From Acidobacteriota bacterium (GTDB lineage: Bacteria > Acidobacteriota > Terriglobia > Bryobacterales > Bryobacteraceae): a DNA stretch of 57,206 nt. Within the stretch, counting starts at the first letter, position 1. Every line of letters begins with the position of its first letter. Below, piece by piece: positions 7,203 through 16,526 of this stretch. The stretch spans positions 1 through 57,206 of the forward strand of contig JACQZR010000161.1 in NCBI GenBank assembly GCA_016213775.1. The letters are read 5' to 3'. The notes beneath the pieces were generated by a model. It had not been told where the DNA came from. It searched no databases and saw nothing but the letters and a program-made list of their open reading frames with translations. The position numbers were made by a program, and so were the translations under genes.

Positions 7203-8516
7203 ATGAGACCACTAGCAATCCTCGGCTTATCCGTCTGTTTGGTCGCCGCCACGGACAACTGGCCGCAATTCCGCGGCGCAGGATCCTTGGGCGTCGCGGA
7301 AGACGACCCTCGGCTGCCGGACGAATGGTCCACCACGAAGAACGTTGTTTGGAAGACCGAGGTTCCCGGCCGCGGATGGGCATCGCCGGTGGTGTGGGGC
7401 AACTCCGTCTTTCTCACCTCCGTGATTCCCACCGAGGAAAAGGAGAAAGCCAAGAAGGGGCTGTACTTCGGCGGCGAGCGCGGCGCCCCCACGGACGTGC
7501 ATGGCTGGATGGTCTACGCCATCGACTTCAACACCGGTAAGATCGCCTGGGAGCGCGAAGTGCACAAGGCCGTGCCCAACTACTCACGGCACCTCAAGAA
7601 CAGCTACTCCTCGGAAACTCCGGTCACCGACGGGGAGCGTGTCTACGCCTACTTCGGCAACGTCGGATTGTTTGCCTTCGATATGAAGGGCAAGCCTGTC
7701 TGGGAGCGCCGCTTCGACAAAGTGAACACGCGCTACGGTTGGGGCACCGCCGCTTCGCCCATCGTGCATCAAACGCGCCTCTATCTCGTGAACGACAACG
7801 AAGACAAGTCCGTGCTGATGGCGCTGGACAAGGCCACCGGCAAGACTATCTGGCAGGTGGAGCGCAACGAAAAGAGCAACTGGGCAACGCCGTTCATTTG
7901 GAACTCGGGCAAGCGCACCGAAGTCATCACGCCCGGCACGAGCAAAGTCCGCTCCTACGACCTCGATGGGAAGCTGCTGTGGGAATTTGGGGGGATGTCG
8001 TCCATTTCGATTCCGACGCCGTTCACCAGGCACGGCCTGCTGTACATCACCAGCGGTTACGTAGGCGATCAGAAGCGGCCGGCGTTTGCCATCAAGCCCG
8101 GCGCGTCCGGCGACATCACGCTCAAAGCGGGCGAAACGAGCAACGAATTCATCGCCTGGTTCTCGCCGCAACTGGGCCCCTACAACCCCTCGCCGCTGAT
8201 CTACGGCGACATCTATTACACGCTGTACGACCGCGGTTTCTTCGCCGCCAACGACGCGCGCACGGGCAAGGAGATCTACGCGCGCAAACGCATCAGCGAG
8301 GAGATCAACGCCTACACCGCGTCGCCCTGGGCGTACAACGGAAAGATCTTCGCGTTGAGCGAGGACGGTATTACGCACGTCATCCAGGCCGGGCCGGAGT
8401 TCAAAATCATTGGCAAAAACGACCTCGATGAGTTCTGCATGTCGACGCCGGCAATCGCCCGCGGCAGCCTGTTCATCCGCACCGAAAGCAAGCTCTATCG
8501 CATCGCGAAAAAGTAG
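7203..8516 (+). CDS. Exported PQQ-like beta-propeller protein
   Basis: This 437-residue protein has a short signal peptide (MRPLAILGLSVCLVAA) and then WPQFRG, the opening common to exported PQQ/BamB-like propellers of Acidobacteria and Planctomycetes. Repeated blades contain DFNTGKIAWE, DMKGKPVWERRF, DKATGKTIWQ, DLDGKLLWEF and DARTGKEIYARK. There is no dehydrogenase heme domain, so an enzymatic role with PQQ is doubtful; many such proteins are periplasmic scaffolds or binding proteins. The gene for a DUF3604 protein starts 14 bp downstream and is likely co-transcribed. Confidence 0.82.
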   Translation: MRPLAILGLSVCLVAATDNWPQFRGAGSLGVAEDDPRLPDEWSTTKNVVWKTEVPGRGWASPVVWGNSVFLTSVIPTEEKEKAKKGLYFGGERGAPTDVHGWMVYAIDFNTGKIAWEREVHKAVPNYSRHLKNSYSSETPVTDGERVYAYFGNVGLFAFDMKGKPVWERRFDKVNTRYGWGTAASPIVHQTRLYLVNDNEDKSVLMALDKATGKTIWQVERNEKSNWATPFIWNSGKRTEVITPGTSKVRSYDLDGKLLWEFGGMSSISIPTPFTRHGLLYITSGYVGDQKRPAFAIKPGASGDITLKAGETSNEFIAWFSPQLGPYNPSPLIYGDIYYTLYDRGFFAANDARTGKEIYARKRISEEINAYTASPWAYNGKIFALSEDGITHVIQAGPEFKIIGKNDLDEFCMSTPAIARGSLFIRTESKLYRIAKK

Positions 8517-8530
8517 ATACACTGGATGGT

Positions 8531-11101
8531 GTGAAACGCCGACACCTTCTCTCCCTCGCCGCGGCGGCCGCGCTGGCAGCCGCATTTTTGCTGACTCCTC
8601 CGCGCAAGACGGGACGGTTGGAGGCGGCTACGCCTCTGGAGCAGACGGCCGCAATACCAGGCGGCGAAATGAAGATTGCGATGGTGGGTCACGAGTACCG
8701 CCAGGACGATCTTCCCTCGATGGCCACCGGTCCTGATGGTTCCATGTGGCTGGCGTGGTTGAGCTTCAACGGCGAGCGCGACGACGTCGCCATTCGCCGT
8801 TATAAGGACGGTGTTTGGGGCGTGATGCAGTGGGTTCCCGTCACCAGCGGCGATAGCTGGCTGCCGCAGGTAGCCGTCGATTCCGAGAACCGCGTGTGGG
8901 TGGTCTGGTCGCAAATGCTGCGCAACAACTGGGACATCTACGCGCGCCGGTTCGATCCCGCCAGGGAAGAGTGGGGGCCGCTGGAGCGGCTCACCAACAA
9001 TGCCCTGCCCGACATCAACCCGCGGCTCACTTCCGACGGCAAAGGACACTTCGCCCTCGTCTATCAGAGCTTCCGCGGCAAGACCAGCAACATCTACATG
9101 AAGACTTTCGATGGCGGCAAGTGGTCGGGCGAAGTGCGCGTTAGCAACCACGCCGCTAACGACTGGGAGCCGGCCGTCGCCTATGACAGCAAAGGCGCGC
9201 TCTGGGTCACTTACGATTCCTACAAGAACGGCAACTACGACGTCTTCCTGAATAAAGTGGAAGGCGGCAAGGCCGGACCGGACATTACGGTTGCGGCAAC
9301 GCCTGCGTTCGATGCCCGCGCGACGGTTGCCGTCGATACGCAGGATCGCGTGTGGGTGGCCTGGGAACAGGGCCGTGCGGGGTGGGGCAAGGATCAGGGT
9401 TACACGATGCGCGCCGATCCGCGCGGCGTGCAACTGGGCGCAAATCGACGCCCGCGCATTCGCTGCTACGACAACGGCACGTGGCGCGAACCAGCGGCAC
9501 CGGATAAGGCTTTTGGCGAAGCCAACACGTATCAGCCGCACATCTGGTCAGACGGAAAAGGCTCGCTCTACATGGCCGCCAAGAAGCGCCTGGCCGGTGC
9601 CGTGCAAGCTGGCGCGGAACCCACAAAGAAAGGAAAGGGGAAGGGCAAGTTGAAGGCGCCCGGCGCCGCGCGCGGCTATTGGGAGTATCATCTTACCCAC
9701 CTCGACACCAACGGCTGGTCGTCCGCCTTCGCGCTTCCGAACAGCAGAGGGCGGTCCTCCACGCGCATGGGCGCAACGCTGGGCAAGGACAACGCGCTGT
9801 GGCTCGTTTGGGACACGGACAATCGCGCCGGCAAGTTTTACCATCGCCCCTTGCGGCAGCAGATTCACGCGGGCCGCATAGCCCCCGCAGTGCAGGCGGG
9901 CACGTTGAGCTGGGGTTCCGCTCCCGAGGAGTTTCCCGATATCGCCGCTGCGCATCCGAATGAAGCCGCTGACCTGCGTTCCATCCGCGCCTACACGGTC
10001 ACCATCGATGGAAAGCCCAACCGCATCGTCCGCGGTGACTTCCACCGCCACACGGAATTGAGTTGGGACGGCGGCGGCGCTACTGATGGCTCGCTGCAGG
10101 ATTTCTACCGCTACATGATCGACGCCGCTTCCATGGATTTCGGCGCGTCCACTGACCATCAAGGCGGGCTCTGGGAATACTGGTGGTGGTACACGCAGAA
10201 GATGACCGATATGCATCACGTGCCCGGCGCTTACACTGCAGTCTTCGGCTACGAGCGCAGCGCGACGTTCCCCAATGGCCACCGCAACATGTTCTTTGTG
10301 CGCCGTTCTGATGCCCGTGTCACTCCCTTCCATCTGCGCAGCGGCGTGGACCAGTGGTTCCTCGGCCGGAACGCAATGGGCGATGAACCCGGCGTCGGCT
10401 CCGGCGATCTGGTGGCCAACGACACGAAGCTGCTGTACGAGGACATCCGCAACCGCAACGCCATTGCCATCTCGCACACGTCCGGCACTCGCATGGGTAC
10501 CGACTGGCGCGACAATGATCCAACGCTGGAGCCAGTCGTGGAGATTTTCCAGGGCGCGCGCAGCAACTACGAAAGCCTCGATTCGCCGTTGGTGGTGAAG
10601 GAAGGCAAGGACGACGCGCACATGGCGCAGGCTGGTTATCAGCCCGAAGGCATGGTGTCGAACGCATGGGCGAAGGGCTACAAGCTCGGCATCGTCACCA
10701 GCTCCGATCACGGCTCCACGCACATCTCTTACGCCATGGTGTACACACCGGACAACTCGCGTCAGGGTGTGCTCGACGGGATCCGCAAGCGCCACACCTA
10801 CGGCGCCATGGACAACATTATTCTCGACGTCCACATGGGCCAATACTTCATGGGCGACGAGTTCAAGACCGATCAGCAGTTGCCCATCAGCGTGAAGTTC
10901 AACGCCCCGCGCACGGTGGCTCGCGTGGTCATCGTCAAAGACAGCAAGGTCATCTACACCACCACGCCCAAAGCGCGAAGCGGTCAATTCGAGTTCACCG
11001 ATAAGGGCGATATCAAGGGACGCCACTATTACTACGTGCGCGTGGAACAGGATAACTACACGCTGGCGTGGTCGAGCCCGTTCTTTGTGAACTACAAATA
11101 A
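8531..11101 (+). CDS. Exported DUF3604 protein with N-terminal propeller
   Basis: The 856-residue protein starts at GTG with a signal peptide (KRRHLLSLAAAAALAAAFLL). Residues of about 40-430 form a beta-propeller-like region with repeats such as DSENRVWVVWSQ, DSKGALWVTYDS and DTQDRVWVAWEQ. From about residue 500 a DUF3604 domain follows, marked by RGDFHRHTELSWDGGG, STDHQGGLWEYWWW, SHTSGTRMGTDW and TSSDHGSTHISY. The His/Asp-rich motifs resemble PHP-type metal-dependent phosphoesterases, but no reaction is established for the family. It is probably periplasmic or secreted. A lysine/glycine-rich linker lies near residue 365. Confidence 0.8.
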   Translation: MKRRHLLSLAAAAALAAAFLLTPPRKTGRLEAATPLEQTAAIPGGEMKIAMVGHEYRQDDLPSMATGPDGSMWLAWLSFNGERDDVAIRRYKDGVWGVMQWVPVTSGDSWLPQVAVDSENRVWVVWSQMLRNNWDIYARRFDPAREEWGPLERLTNNALPDINPRLTSDGKGHFALVYQSFRGKTSNIYMKTFDGGKWSGEVRVSNHAANDWEPAVAYDSKGALWVTYDSYKNGNYDVFLNKVEGGKAGPDITVAATPAFDARATVAVDTQDRVWVAWEQGRAGWGKDQGYTMRADPRGVQLGANRRPRIRCYDNGTWREPAAPDKAFGEANTYQPHIWSDGKGSLYMAAKKRLAGAVQAGAEPTKKGKGKGKLKAPGAARGYWEYHLTHLDTNGWSSAFALPNSRGRSSTRMGATLGKDNALWLVWDTDNRAGKFYHRPLRQQIHAGRIAPAVQAGTLSWGSAPEEFPDIAAAHPNEAADLRSIRAYTVTIDGKPNRIVRGDFHRHTELSWDGGGATDGSLQDFYRYMIDAASMDFGASTDHQGGLWEYWWWYTQKMTDMHHVPGAYTAVFGYERSATFPNGHRNMFFVRRSDARVTPFHLRSGVDQWFLGRNAMGDEPGVGSGDLVANDTKLLYEDIRNRNAIAISHTSGTRMGTDWRDNDPTLEPVVEIFQGARSNYESLDSPLVVKEGKDDAHMAQAGYQPEGMVSNAWAKGYKLGIVTSSDHGSTHISYAMVYTPDNSRQGVLDGIRKRHTYGAMDNIILDVHMGQYFMGDEFKTDQQLPISVKFNAPRTVARVVIVKDSKVIYTTTPKARSGQFEFTDKGDIKGRHYYYVRVEQDNYTLAWSSPFFVNYK

Positions 11102-11134
11102 CGATGCGGCTACCTTCTCAGTGACAATGAAAGG

Positions 11135-11980
11135 ATGCACTACCGCTACCGCATCGTCGACGTGTTTACCGAGAACAAACTCGAAGGCAATCCCCTCGCC
11201 GTCTTCCCAAACGCAAACGGCCTGGACGATGCCACCATGCAAAAGCTGGCCAAGGAGCTGAATCTCTCGGAGACAACGTTTGTGCAGCCGCCCACGCGGG
11301 AAGGGTGCGTGGCAAGGGTCCGCATCTTCACACCTACGAGGGAAATGCGTTTTGCCGGACATCCCACTATCGGCACCGGGTGGGTGCTGCTGAAGGAAGG
11401 CAGGGCCCCGTCATCCGGCTTCGTTCTGGACGAACTGATCGGGCCTGTACCAGTGCGTGTGGACGGGGATCTTCTATGGCTCGATACACCGCCGATCCGC
11501 TTTGGGACGCAATTCACCACGTCCGCCTGTGCCGGGCTCATTGGGGTTGCCGAGGAGGACCTGTTGCCTGTGCCGCCGCAGATTGTCAGCGCCGGCAATC
11601 CGAATCTGTTCATCGCGCTTAGAAGCCGTGCCGCAGTCGATCAGGCAAGCGTCGAACTCGCCGCGCTTCGCGCGCTGCATACCGGGCCCGAACCCATTTG
11701 CGTGTTCGTCTTCGCGCCCGAGCCAACAGGCGCCTACTCGCGGATGTTCGCGCCTGAGCACGGGATCATAGAGGACCCCGCCACGGGCAGCGCCACCGGC
11801 CCGCTGGCGGCCTACATGGTGGCGAACCACCTCTGCGCCTCCACGCCCGGCACGCGCCTCATCAGCGAACAGGGTGTAAAGATGGGACGGCGGAGTCTGC
11901 TCCACATTCTCATCAACGGAACGGGAATCGAGGTAGGTGGAGCCGTGGCGCCGGTCGCATCGGGGACGTTCGATTTGTAG
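11135..11980 (+). CDS. PhzF-family isomerase
   Basis: The 281-residue protein matches the PhzF/diaminopimelate-epimerase fold. It opens with YRIVDVFTENKLEGNPLAVF, carries the conserved glutamate motif LNLSETTFV used for proton transfer, then IFTPTREMRFAGHPTIGT and the second-half signature EDPATGSATGPLAAYM. Family members isomerise diene acids; most chromosomal copies outside phenazine clusters have no known substrate. No phenazine genes are nearby, so a general housekeeping or detoxification role is more likely. It is convergent with glnD. Confidence 0.92.
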   Translation: MHYRYRIVDVFTENKLEGNPLAVFPNANGLDDATMQKLAKELNLSETTFVQPPTREGCVARVRIFTPTREMRFAGHPTIGTGWVLLKEGRAPSSGFVLDELIGPVPVRVDGDLLWLDTPPIRFGTQFTTSACAGLIGVAEEDLLPVPPQIVSAGNPNLFIALRSRAAVDQASVELAALRALHTGPEPICVFVFAPEPTGAYSRMFAPEHGIIEDPATGSATGPLAAYMVANHLCASTPGTRLISEQGVKMGRRSLLHILINGTGIEVGGAVAPVASGTFDL

Positions 11981-12043
11981 GTCATCTACGGGCCAATTCG
12001 CCTCACCGCTCGCGGCGATCGCGTTTGCCCCCACGCAAGTGGG

Positions 12044-14554
12044 TTACCCGCGAATCGCCGTGTCGAGCGCCAACTGCAGCGGCTCCATCATCGTCTCCGG
12101 CAGCTTCTTGCCCGCCGTGCTGACGTAGAACACGTCCATCGCCTTGTGCGCTTCCGTTTCCACCAGCACCAATTCAATGTTGCATCCCTTCGCCGACAGG
12201 CAGGACGCCACATCGTAGAGCAGCCCGGGCCGGTCCTCGGCCACCAGTTCAACAAGCGTGGCGAACTCCGATGCGGAATTGTCGAACGTGATCTTCGGTT
12301 CGATGCCGCTCCGCCGGCTTGGCAGCGTAGGCTTGGGCCGGTACTTGAGCAGATCCTTCACGTTCACCTTGCCCAATAGCACGCGCTCGATCGTCATATG
12401 CAGGCGGTCCATTTCGCTGGGGTTGAGTTCCAGCGTGCGGCCCGGATCGGCAAAGACGAACGTGTCGAGGATGGTTCCCTGCTGGTTAGCGAATGCCTCG
12501 GCCTTAAGGATGTTCATACCGAAGCTCGAAAGCGCCCCGGCCATCGACGCAAACAGCGCCAGCCGGTCCTTGGCAAGAACCGTAAGGAGGTAACCGCCCT
12601 CGGTCTTGCGAATATCAATCGCCACCTCGGCTTCCCTGCGCCGTTGCTCCAGATCCACGTGGATCTGGATCTCCTCGTCGGTGTGCGTTCGCAGATAGCG
12701 GACCGGCAAGCCTTTCAGGAAGCTGGAACGCTCGTCCGATGCTTCCGGCGCTTGGATGCGATCGGTTTGCAGCTCGCGAGTCAATTCGTGATGCGTCACC
12801 AGGTGCACCCGCCACAACTGCTCCAACCGCCACGGCGACAGCGCGGTCGGATTCACCGCGCCGATATCCGCATAGGTCACCAGCGTCAAATACTTCAACC
12901 CCTCAGAGGTCCCCACTTTATCCGCAAGCATGCGTGCTGTGGCCGGATCGTCGAGATCGCGCGATGTCATCGCAGCCGAAAGCGCCAGATGCTGGTCGAT
13001 CAGGAACAGCACCAGGCGTTGATGCTTCTCCGGCATGCGGATACGCGTCATGGCCTCCTGCGCCATGCGTACTGATTCCTCGGAATGGTGGCCGGTCCGT
13101 TCCCCTTTGCCCACATCGTGGAACAATAAGGCGAAACGCAATACCGCTGGTTCCTCCACTTCGCTCAACAAATTCGCAAACCGGCGATGGCCGGGTTCCG
13201 AGGTCCGGGCGAGTTGCTGCAGATTCTCGATGGTGACCAGCGTGTGCTCATCCACTGTGTAGCGATGATAGAAGTCGCGAACGACGCAGCATTCAATAGC
13301 TCCCCATTCGGGGAAGACCATGCGCAGAACGCCGGTATCCTGCATCACCCGCAACGCCAGTGCGCAATGCGGCGATGCCAGGATTTCGCGAAGCTGATTC
13401 CAAAGCGGCCGTGGCGAAGCGAAATAGCTTTGGAGATGCTCCTGGGCTTCCAGCACCCGCCGTTCCGTTTCCAGGGCCGGCTTGATCCCGTGACGCCCCA
13501 CGAACTGATACAGGCGCAGGACCAATTCCGGGTCTTTCTCCAGCGCTGTCGGAGCTTTTAGAAACACCCTGTCGCGCGATACCGTGAAATCGGTATTGGA
13601 GAGCCGCGAGCGCCAGTCCCGAAAGCCTGCCAGCAACGAATTGTTTTTGACCTCCACCGACTCCATTGCGCGAGTGGCTGCGCCTGCAATCGACCGTGCA
13701 TGACGGAAGTACTCGCGCATCCACTCCTCGGGTGTTTGCCGTGATGCGAATTCCTCCGCGCGCGCCGGCAGCCGCTCCGCAACCTCATCCTGCGCATCAA
13801 ATGACAACACGTTGTTGTCACGCCTGGCCAGGTAGTGAAGGAAACAGCGAATGAGATACAGGTAGCCGCGAGCAGGCTCAATCTCAGCCGCCCACGCGAA
13901 ATCGTTCATCCCTTGCGTCTGCAGCTTGCGAAACCACTCCAGCAGGTGCAGATCGCGAAGCCCGCCTGGAGCTTCCTTGATGTTGGGCTCCAGATGGTAG
14001 ATGGAGTCGTGATACTGCGCTCTGCGCGAACGCGCCAAACGGCTCAAATGCCGCGCGAGGTTGGCGCTGCTGTTTTCGAAAAACTTGCGTAGCTTTGGTT
14101 CAAGCTTTTCATACAACGCGATATCGCCCGCCAGGGGGCGATGGTCCAGCAGGCTGATGTTCAACTCAATATTCTGATCGTGGAGTTCGCAGCATTCCTG
14201 AATCGTGCGGACGGAATGACTGGCCCGCAGGCCCGAATCCCAAAGTTCCTGCAGGAATGCCGAAATCTGCGGACGCTTCTCGTGCGCCAGCTTCTCGTTG
14301 TCCACCAGCAGGCAAATGTCTACATCGGAATGGGGGAACAACTCCCCCCGCCCGAATCCACCTACCGCAAGCACGGCAATCCCGTTGGGAGCGGCATTGG
14401 CCAGGTGCCGCGAGTAGGATTTGCACACCTGGCCCTCCACTATGTTGGTCCGGCCCCGCAGCACGGCCATGGGCTCCGCCGTGGCTGTAAAGTCGGACCG
14501 CAATTGTTCCACTCGGGGGGCGGCCTTAGAGTGCGGCTTCGCCCCGGTCATCAT
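12044..14554 (-). CDS. glnD: PII uridylyltransferase/uridylyl-removing enzyme GlnD
   Basis: GlnD senses glutamine and adds or removes UMP on PII (GlnB, encoded just upstream). The order of domains is clear: a nucleotidyltransferase domain with GGFGRGELFPHSDVD, a central helical part, an HD phosphohydrolase domain with LFHDVGKG and GHHSEES, then two C-terminal ACT domains (VLAKDRLALFASMAGALSSF and VAEDRPGLLYDVASCLSA). Length is about 836 residues, near the family norm. The frame is open to 14602, with ATG codons at 14581 and 14554 and a GTG at 14512. I chose 14554, which overlaps the glnB 3' end; the exact start is uncertain. Confidence 0.92.
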   Translation of the reverse strand: MMTGAKPHSKAAPRVEQLRSDFTATAEPMAVLRGRTNIVEGQVCKSYSRHLANAAPNGIAVLAVGGFGRGELFPHSDVDICLLVDNEKLAHEKRPQISAFLQELWDSGLRASHSVRTIQECCELHDQNIELNISLLDHRPLAGDIALYEKLEPKLRKFFENSSANLARHLSRLARSRRAQYHDSIYHLEPNIKEAPGGLRDLHLLEWFRKLQTQGMNDFAWAAEIEPARGYLYLIRCFLHYLARRDNNVLSFDAQDEVAERLPARAEEFASRQTPEEWMREYFRHARSIAGAATRAMESVEVKNNSLLAGFRDWRSRLSNTDFTVSRDRVFLKAPTALEKDPELVLRLYQFVGRHGIKPALETERRVLEAQEHLQSYFASPRPLWNQLREILASPHCALALRVMQDTGVLRMVFPEWGAIECCVVRDFYHRYTVDEHTLVTIENLQQLARTSEPGHRRFANLLSEVEEPAVLRFALLFHDVGKGERTGHHSEESVRMAQEAMTRIRMPEKHQRLVLFLIDQHLALSAAMTSRDLDDPATARMLADKVGTSEGLKYLTLVTYADIGAVNPTALSPWRLEQLWRVHLVTHHELTRELQTDRIQAPEASDERSSFLKGLPVRYLRTHTDEEIQIHVDLEQRRREAEVAIDIRKTEGGYLLTVLAKDRLALFASMAGALSSFGMNILKAEAFANQQGTILDTFVFADPGRTLELNPSEMDRLHMTIERVLLGKVNVKDLLKYRPKPTLPSRRSGIEPKITFDNSASEFATLVELVAEDRPGLLYDVASCLSAKGCNIELVLVETEAHKAMDVFYVSTAGKKLPETMMEPLQLALDTAIRG

Positions 14555-14864
14555 TCCGGATTCGGATGGCTTCTGCGACATCGTACACGAAGACCTTACC
14601 ATCCCCGATCTTCCCAGTGCGAGCCGCAGTGGTGAGAGCCTTCAACACTTCCTCCAACCGGGCGGAGTTGACCACCATCTCGACTTTGACTTTGGGCAGC
14701 AAATCGACGGTGTACTCCTGGCCGCGATACACCTCTTTATGGCCCTTTTGACGGCCGTGGCCGCGCACTTCAGTAATAGTCATTCCATCGATCCCGATGG
14801 ACTTGAGAGCTTCCTTCACTTCTTCGAGTTTGAAGGGCTGAATGATTGCTTCGATTTTCTTCAT
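14526..14864 (-). CDS. glnB: Nitrogen regulatory protein PII
   Basis: A 112-residue PII protein with all family marks: the N-terminal KKIEAIIQPFKLEEVKEAL, a T-loop with the uridylylation site Tyr51 (GQEYTVDLLPK), the B-loop GKIGDGKVFV and a C-loop region rich in arginine. PII binds ATP, ADP and 2-oxoglutarate. It gates AmtB and reports nitrogen status. The presence of Tyr51 together with glnD downstream implies control by uridylylation. It lies 27 bp after amtB, whose product it would block, and overlaps glnD. Confidence 0.96.
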   Translation of the reverse strand: MKKIEAIIQPFKLEEVKEALKSIGIDGMTITEVRGHGRQKGHKEVYRGQEYTVDLLPKVKVEMVVNSARLEEVLKALTTAARTGKIGDGKVFVYDVAEAIRIRNDDRGEAAL

Positions 14865-14891
14865 GGCTTTTTTCCCTATTTCAGATGGCGG

Positions 14892-16262
14892 CTACGATTC
14901 CAGGTTGTACGCTTCTTCACCGTGCATCGAGAGGTCGAGGCCAACGACTTCTTCCTCCTCTTCAGCGCGGAGTCCAGTCACCATGTCTACCACTTTCAAT
15001 ATCACCAGTGTGCCCACGATGGCCAGTACCCAGGCAATCGCCACAGCCACCAACTGATCGACAATCTGACCACCATTGCCATCGACGAGGCCCAACGGCA
15101 GAGGTTTGCCGGCGGCATCTTTCAGCGCATCATTCACTTCGTTCGTCGCGAAAACACCAGTCATAATCGCGCCCAACGTGCCGCCCGCGCCATGAACTCC
15201 GAATGCATCCAAAGAATCGTCATAACCCAGCTTCTGCTTCAGAATGGCAACCATGAAATAGCAGAGCAGCCCGGCTAGCAGGCCGATGACCAGCGCCGGC
15301 ATCGGCTTCACGAACCCGGAAGCTGGAGTGATCGCCACTAGTCCGGCAACGGCGCCGGAAATACCGCCCAGGACGCTGGGCTTGCCATTGTGCATCCATT
15401 CCGCCAGACACCAACCGATGGCTGCCGTTGCGGTAGCGAAGTGAGTGGCCACAAACGCGCTCGTCGCCAACCCGGAAGCCGCCACCGCGCTACCGGCGTT
15501 GAAGCCAAACCACCCCACCCACAGAAGACATGCGCCAATGAAGCTGAGAACCAGGTTGTGAGGCTTCATCGGCTCCGTGCCATAGCCCTTGCGCTTGCCC
15601 AGATACAAAGCACAGACCAGCGCCGAAACACCGGATGTGATGTGGACCACCGTACCGCCCGCGAAATCGAAGGCCCGGAACTTGCCGCCGAGGAATGCAT
15701 TCAGCAATCCACCCTTACCCCATACCATGTGGGCCATCGGATTGTAGACCACCAGCGCCCACAGGATCATGAACAACAGCATGCCCTTGAACTTCATGCG
15801 TTCCGCGAAAGCGCCCGTGATCAGCGCCGGTGTGATAATCGCGAACATAAGCTGGTAAATCATGTAGGTCTGGTGCGGAATCGTGCCGGCGTAATCCCCG
15901 TTCGGAGCCGCCCCTACCCCATTCAGGAACATGTACCGCAAGTCCCCAATGAACGGGTTGCCCTCGCCGAACGCGAAGCTGTACCCGACCAACGCCCACA
16001 ACACCGTGATCACCGCCATCATAATGAAGCTCTGCATCATCGTGGCGAGCACGTTCTTCTTCCGCACAAGTCCGCCATAGAACAGCGCCAGGCCCGGGCC
16101 GGTCATCATCAATACCAGCGCCGAGCTCGTCAGCATCCAGGCGTTATCACCTGCCGACTGCGCCGCCTTTACGGCGTTCTCCAATGCGGCAATCTTGTCT
16201 GGAGCCTGTTGAGCCGCAGCGGCTGCCGCGGTACATGCAATGAGCGTTGCAAGTCTTTTCAT
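14892..16262 (-). CDS. amtB: Ammonium transporter AmtB
   Basis: This 456-residue protein has a cleavable signal peptide (MKRLATLIACTAAAAAAQQ) and eleven expected membrane helices. Recognisable Amt motifs include MTGPGLALFYGGLVRKKN, the first pore histidine in GGTVVHITSG and the second in AFGVHGAGGTLG. A C-terminal cytoplasmic tail (TGLRAEEEEEVVGLDLSMHGEEAY) is the PII docking segment typical of glnK-linked transporters. It conducts ammonium across the inner membrane and is closed by unmodified PII. It heads the leftward amtB-glnB-glnD operon. Confidence 0.96.
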   Translation of the reverse strand: MKRLATLIACTAAAAAAQQAPDKIAALENAVKAAQSAGDNAWMLTSSALVLMMTGPGLALFYGGLVRKKNVLATMMQSFIMMAVITVLWALVGYSFAFGEGNPFIGDLRYMFLNGVGAAPNGDYAGTIPHQTYMIYQLMFAIITPALITGAFAERMKFKGMLLFMILWALVVYNPMAHMVWGKGGLLNAFLGGKFRAFDFAGGTVVHITSGVSALVCALYLGKRKGYGTEPMKPHNLVLSFIGACLLWVGWFGFNAGSAVAASGLATSAFVATHFATATAAIGWCLAEWMHNGKPSVLGGISGAVAGLVAITPASGFVKPMPALVIGLLAGLLCYFMVAILKQKLGYDDSLDAFGVHGAGGTLGAIMTGVFATNEVNDALKDAAGKPLPLGLVDGNGGQIVDQLVAVAIAWVLAIVGTLVILKVVDMVTGLRAEEEEEVVGLDLSMHGEEAYNLES

Positions 16263-16295
16263 TCGGGGAAACCTCTTGGAGAGTTTGTTAAATCT

Positions 16296-16325
16296 GTATT
16301 AGGATCGTACGCCTGGAGGCCGCAA
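16296..16325 (-). promoter_or_regulatory. Putative sigma-70 promoter of amtB
   Basis: On the minus strand TTGCGG (16325-16320) and TAATAC (16301-16296) are separated by 18 bp and lie about 33 bp before the amtB ATG. AAGAGG near 16275 could serve as the ribosome binding site. No NtrC site was recognised by eye. This is a moderate match only. Confidence 0.35.
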
Positions 16326-16446
16326 ACAAGAAAATCCTTTCTATCGGGGTGATTACGAATTTCTATTGCCAGCACCTAATGCGCTGATTCAAAACGCATA
16401 ACCCCTGCGAGGGCCCATCTTCTATCACCCGCATCGAAAATTTTGA

Positions 16447-16463
16447 TTGGCCTGCGTCCGGCA
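16447..16463 (+). promoter_or_regulatory. Candidate sigma-54 promoter for the porin gene
   Basis: TTGGC at 16447-16451 and GGCA at 16460-16463 place the invariant GG and GC exactly 10 bp apart, as required at -24/-12. Several other consensus positions fail, notably the TT before GC. Transcription would begin near 16474, about 50 bp before the porin ATG. Its location between amtB and the porin makes nitrogen control plausible. Confidence 0.3.
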
Positions 16464-16526
16464 ACTGCCCTTACAGTGAGGAAAAACCAGACGGTGCTGT
16501 ATTCAAATCAGACTTTGGAGATTCCC

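Noticed and set aside
9548-11362. 604-codon open frame antisense to the DUF3604 gene
   Set aside because: High-GC shadow frame; its sequence is low in recognisable motifs while the opposite strand encodes a clear protein with signal peptide.
15390-16352. 320-codon open frame antisense to amtB
   Set aside because: The protein is His/Arg-rich with no fold-like pattern and covers the unmistakable AmtB sequence.
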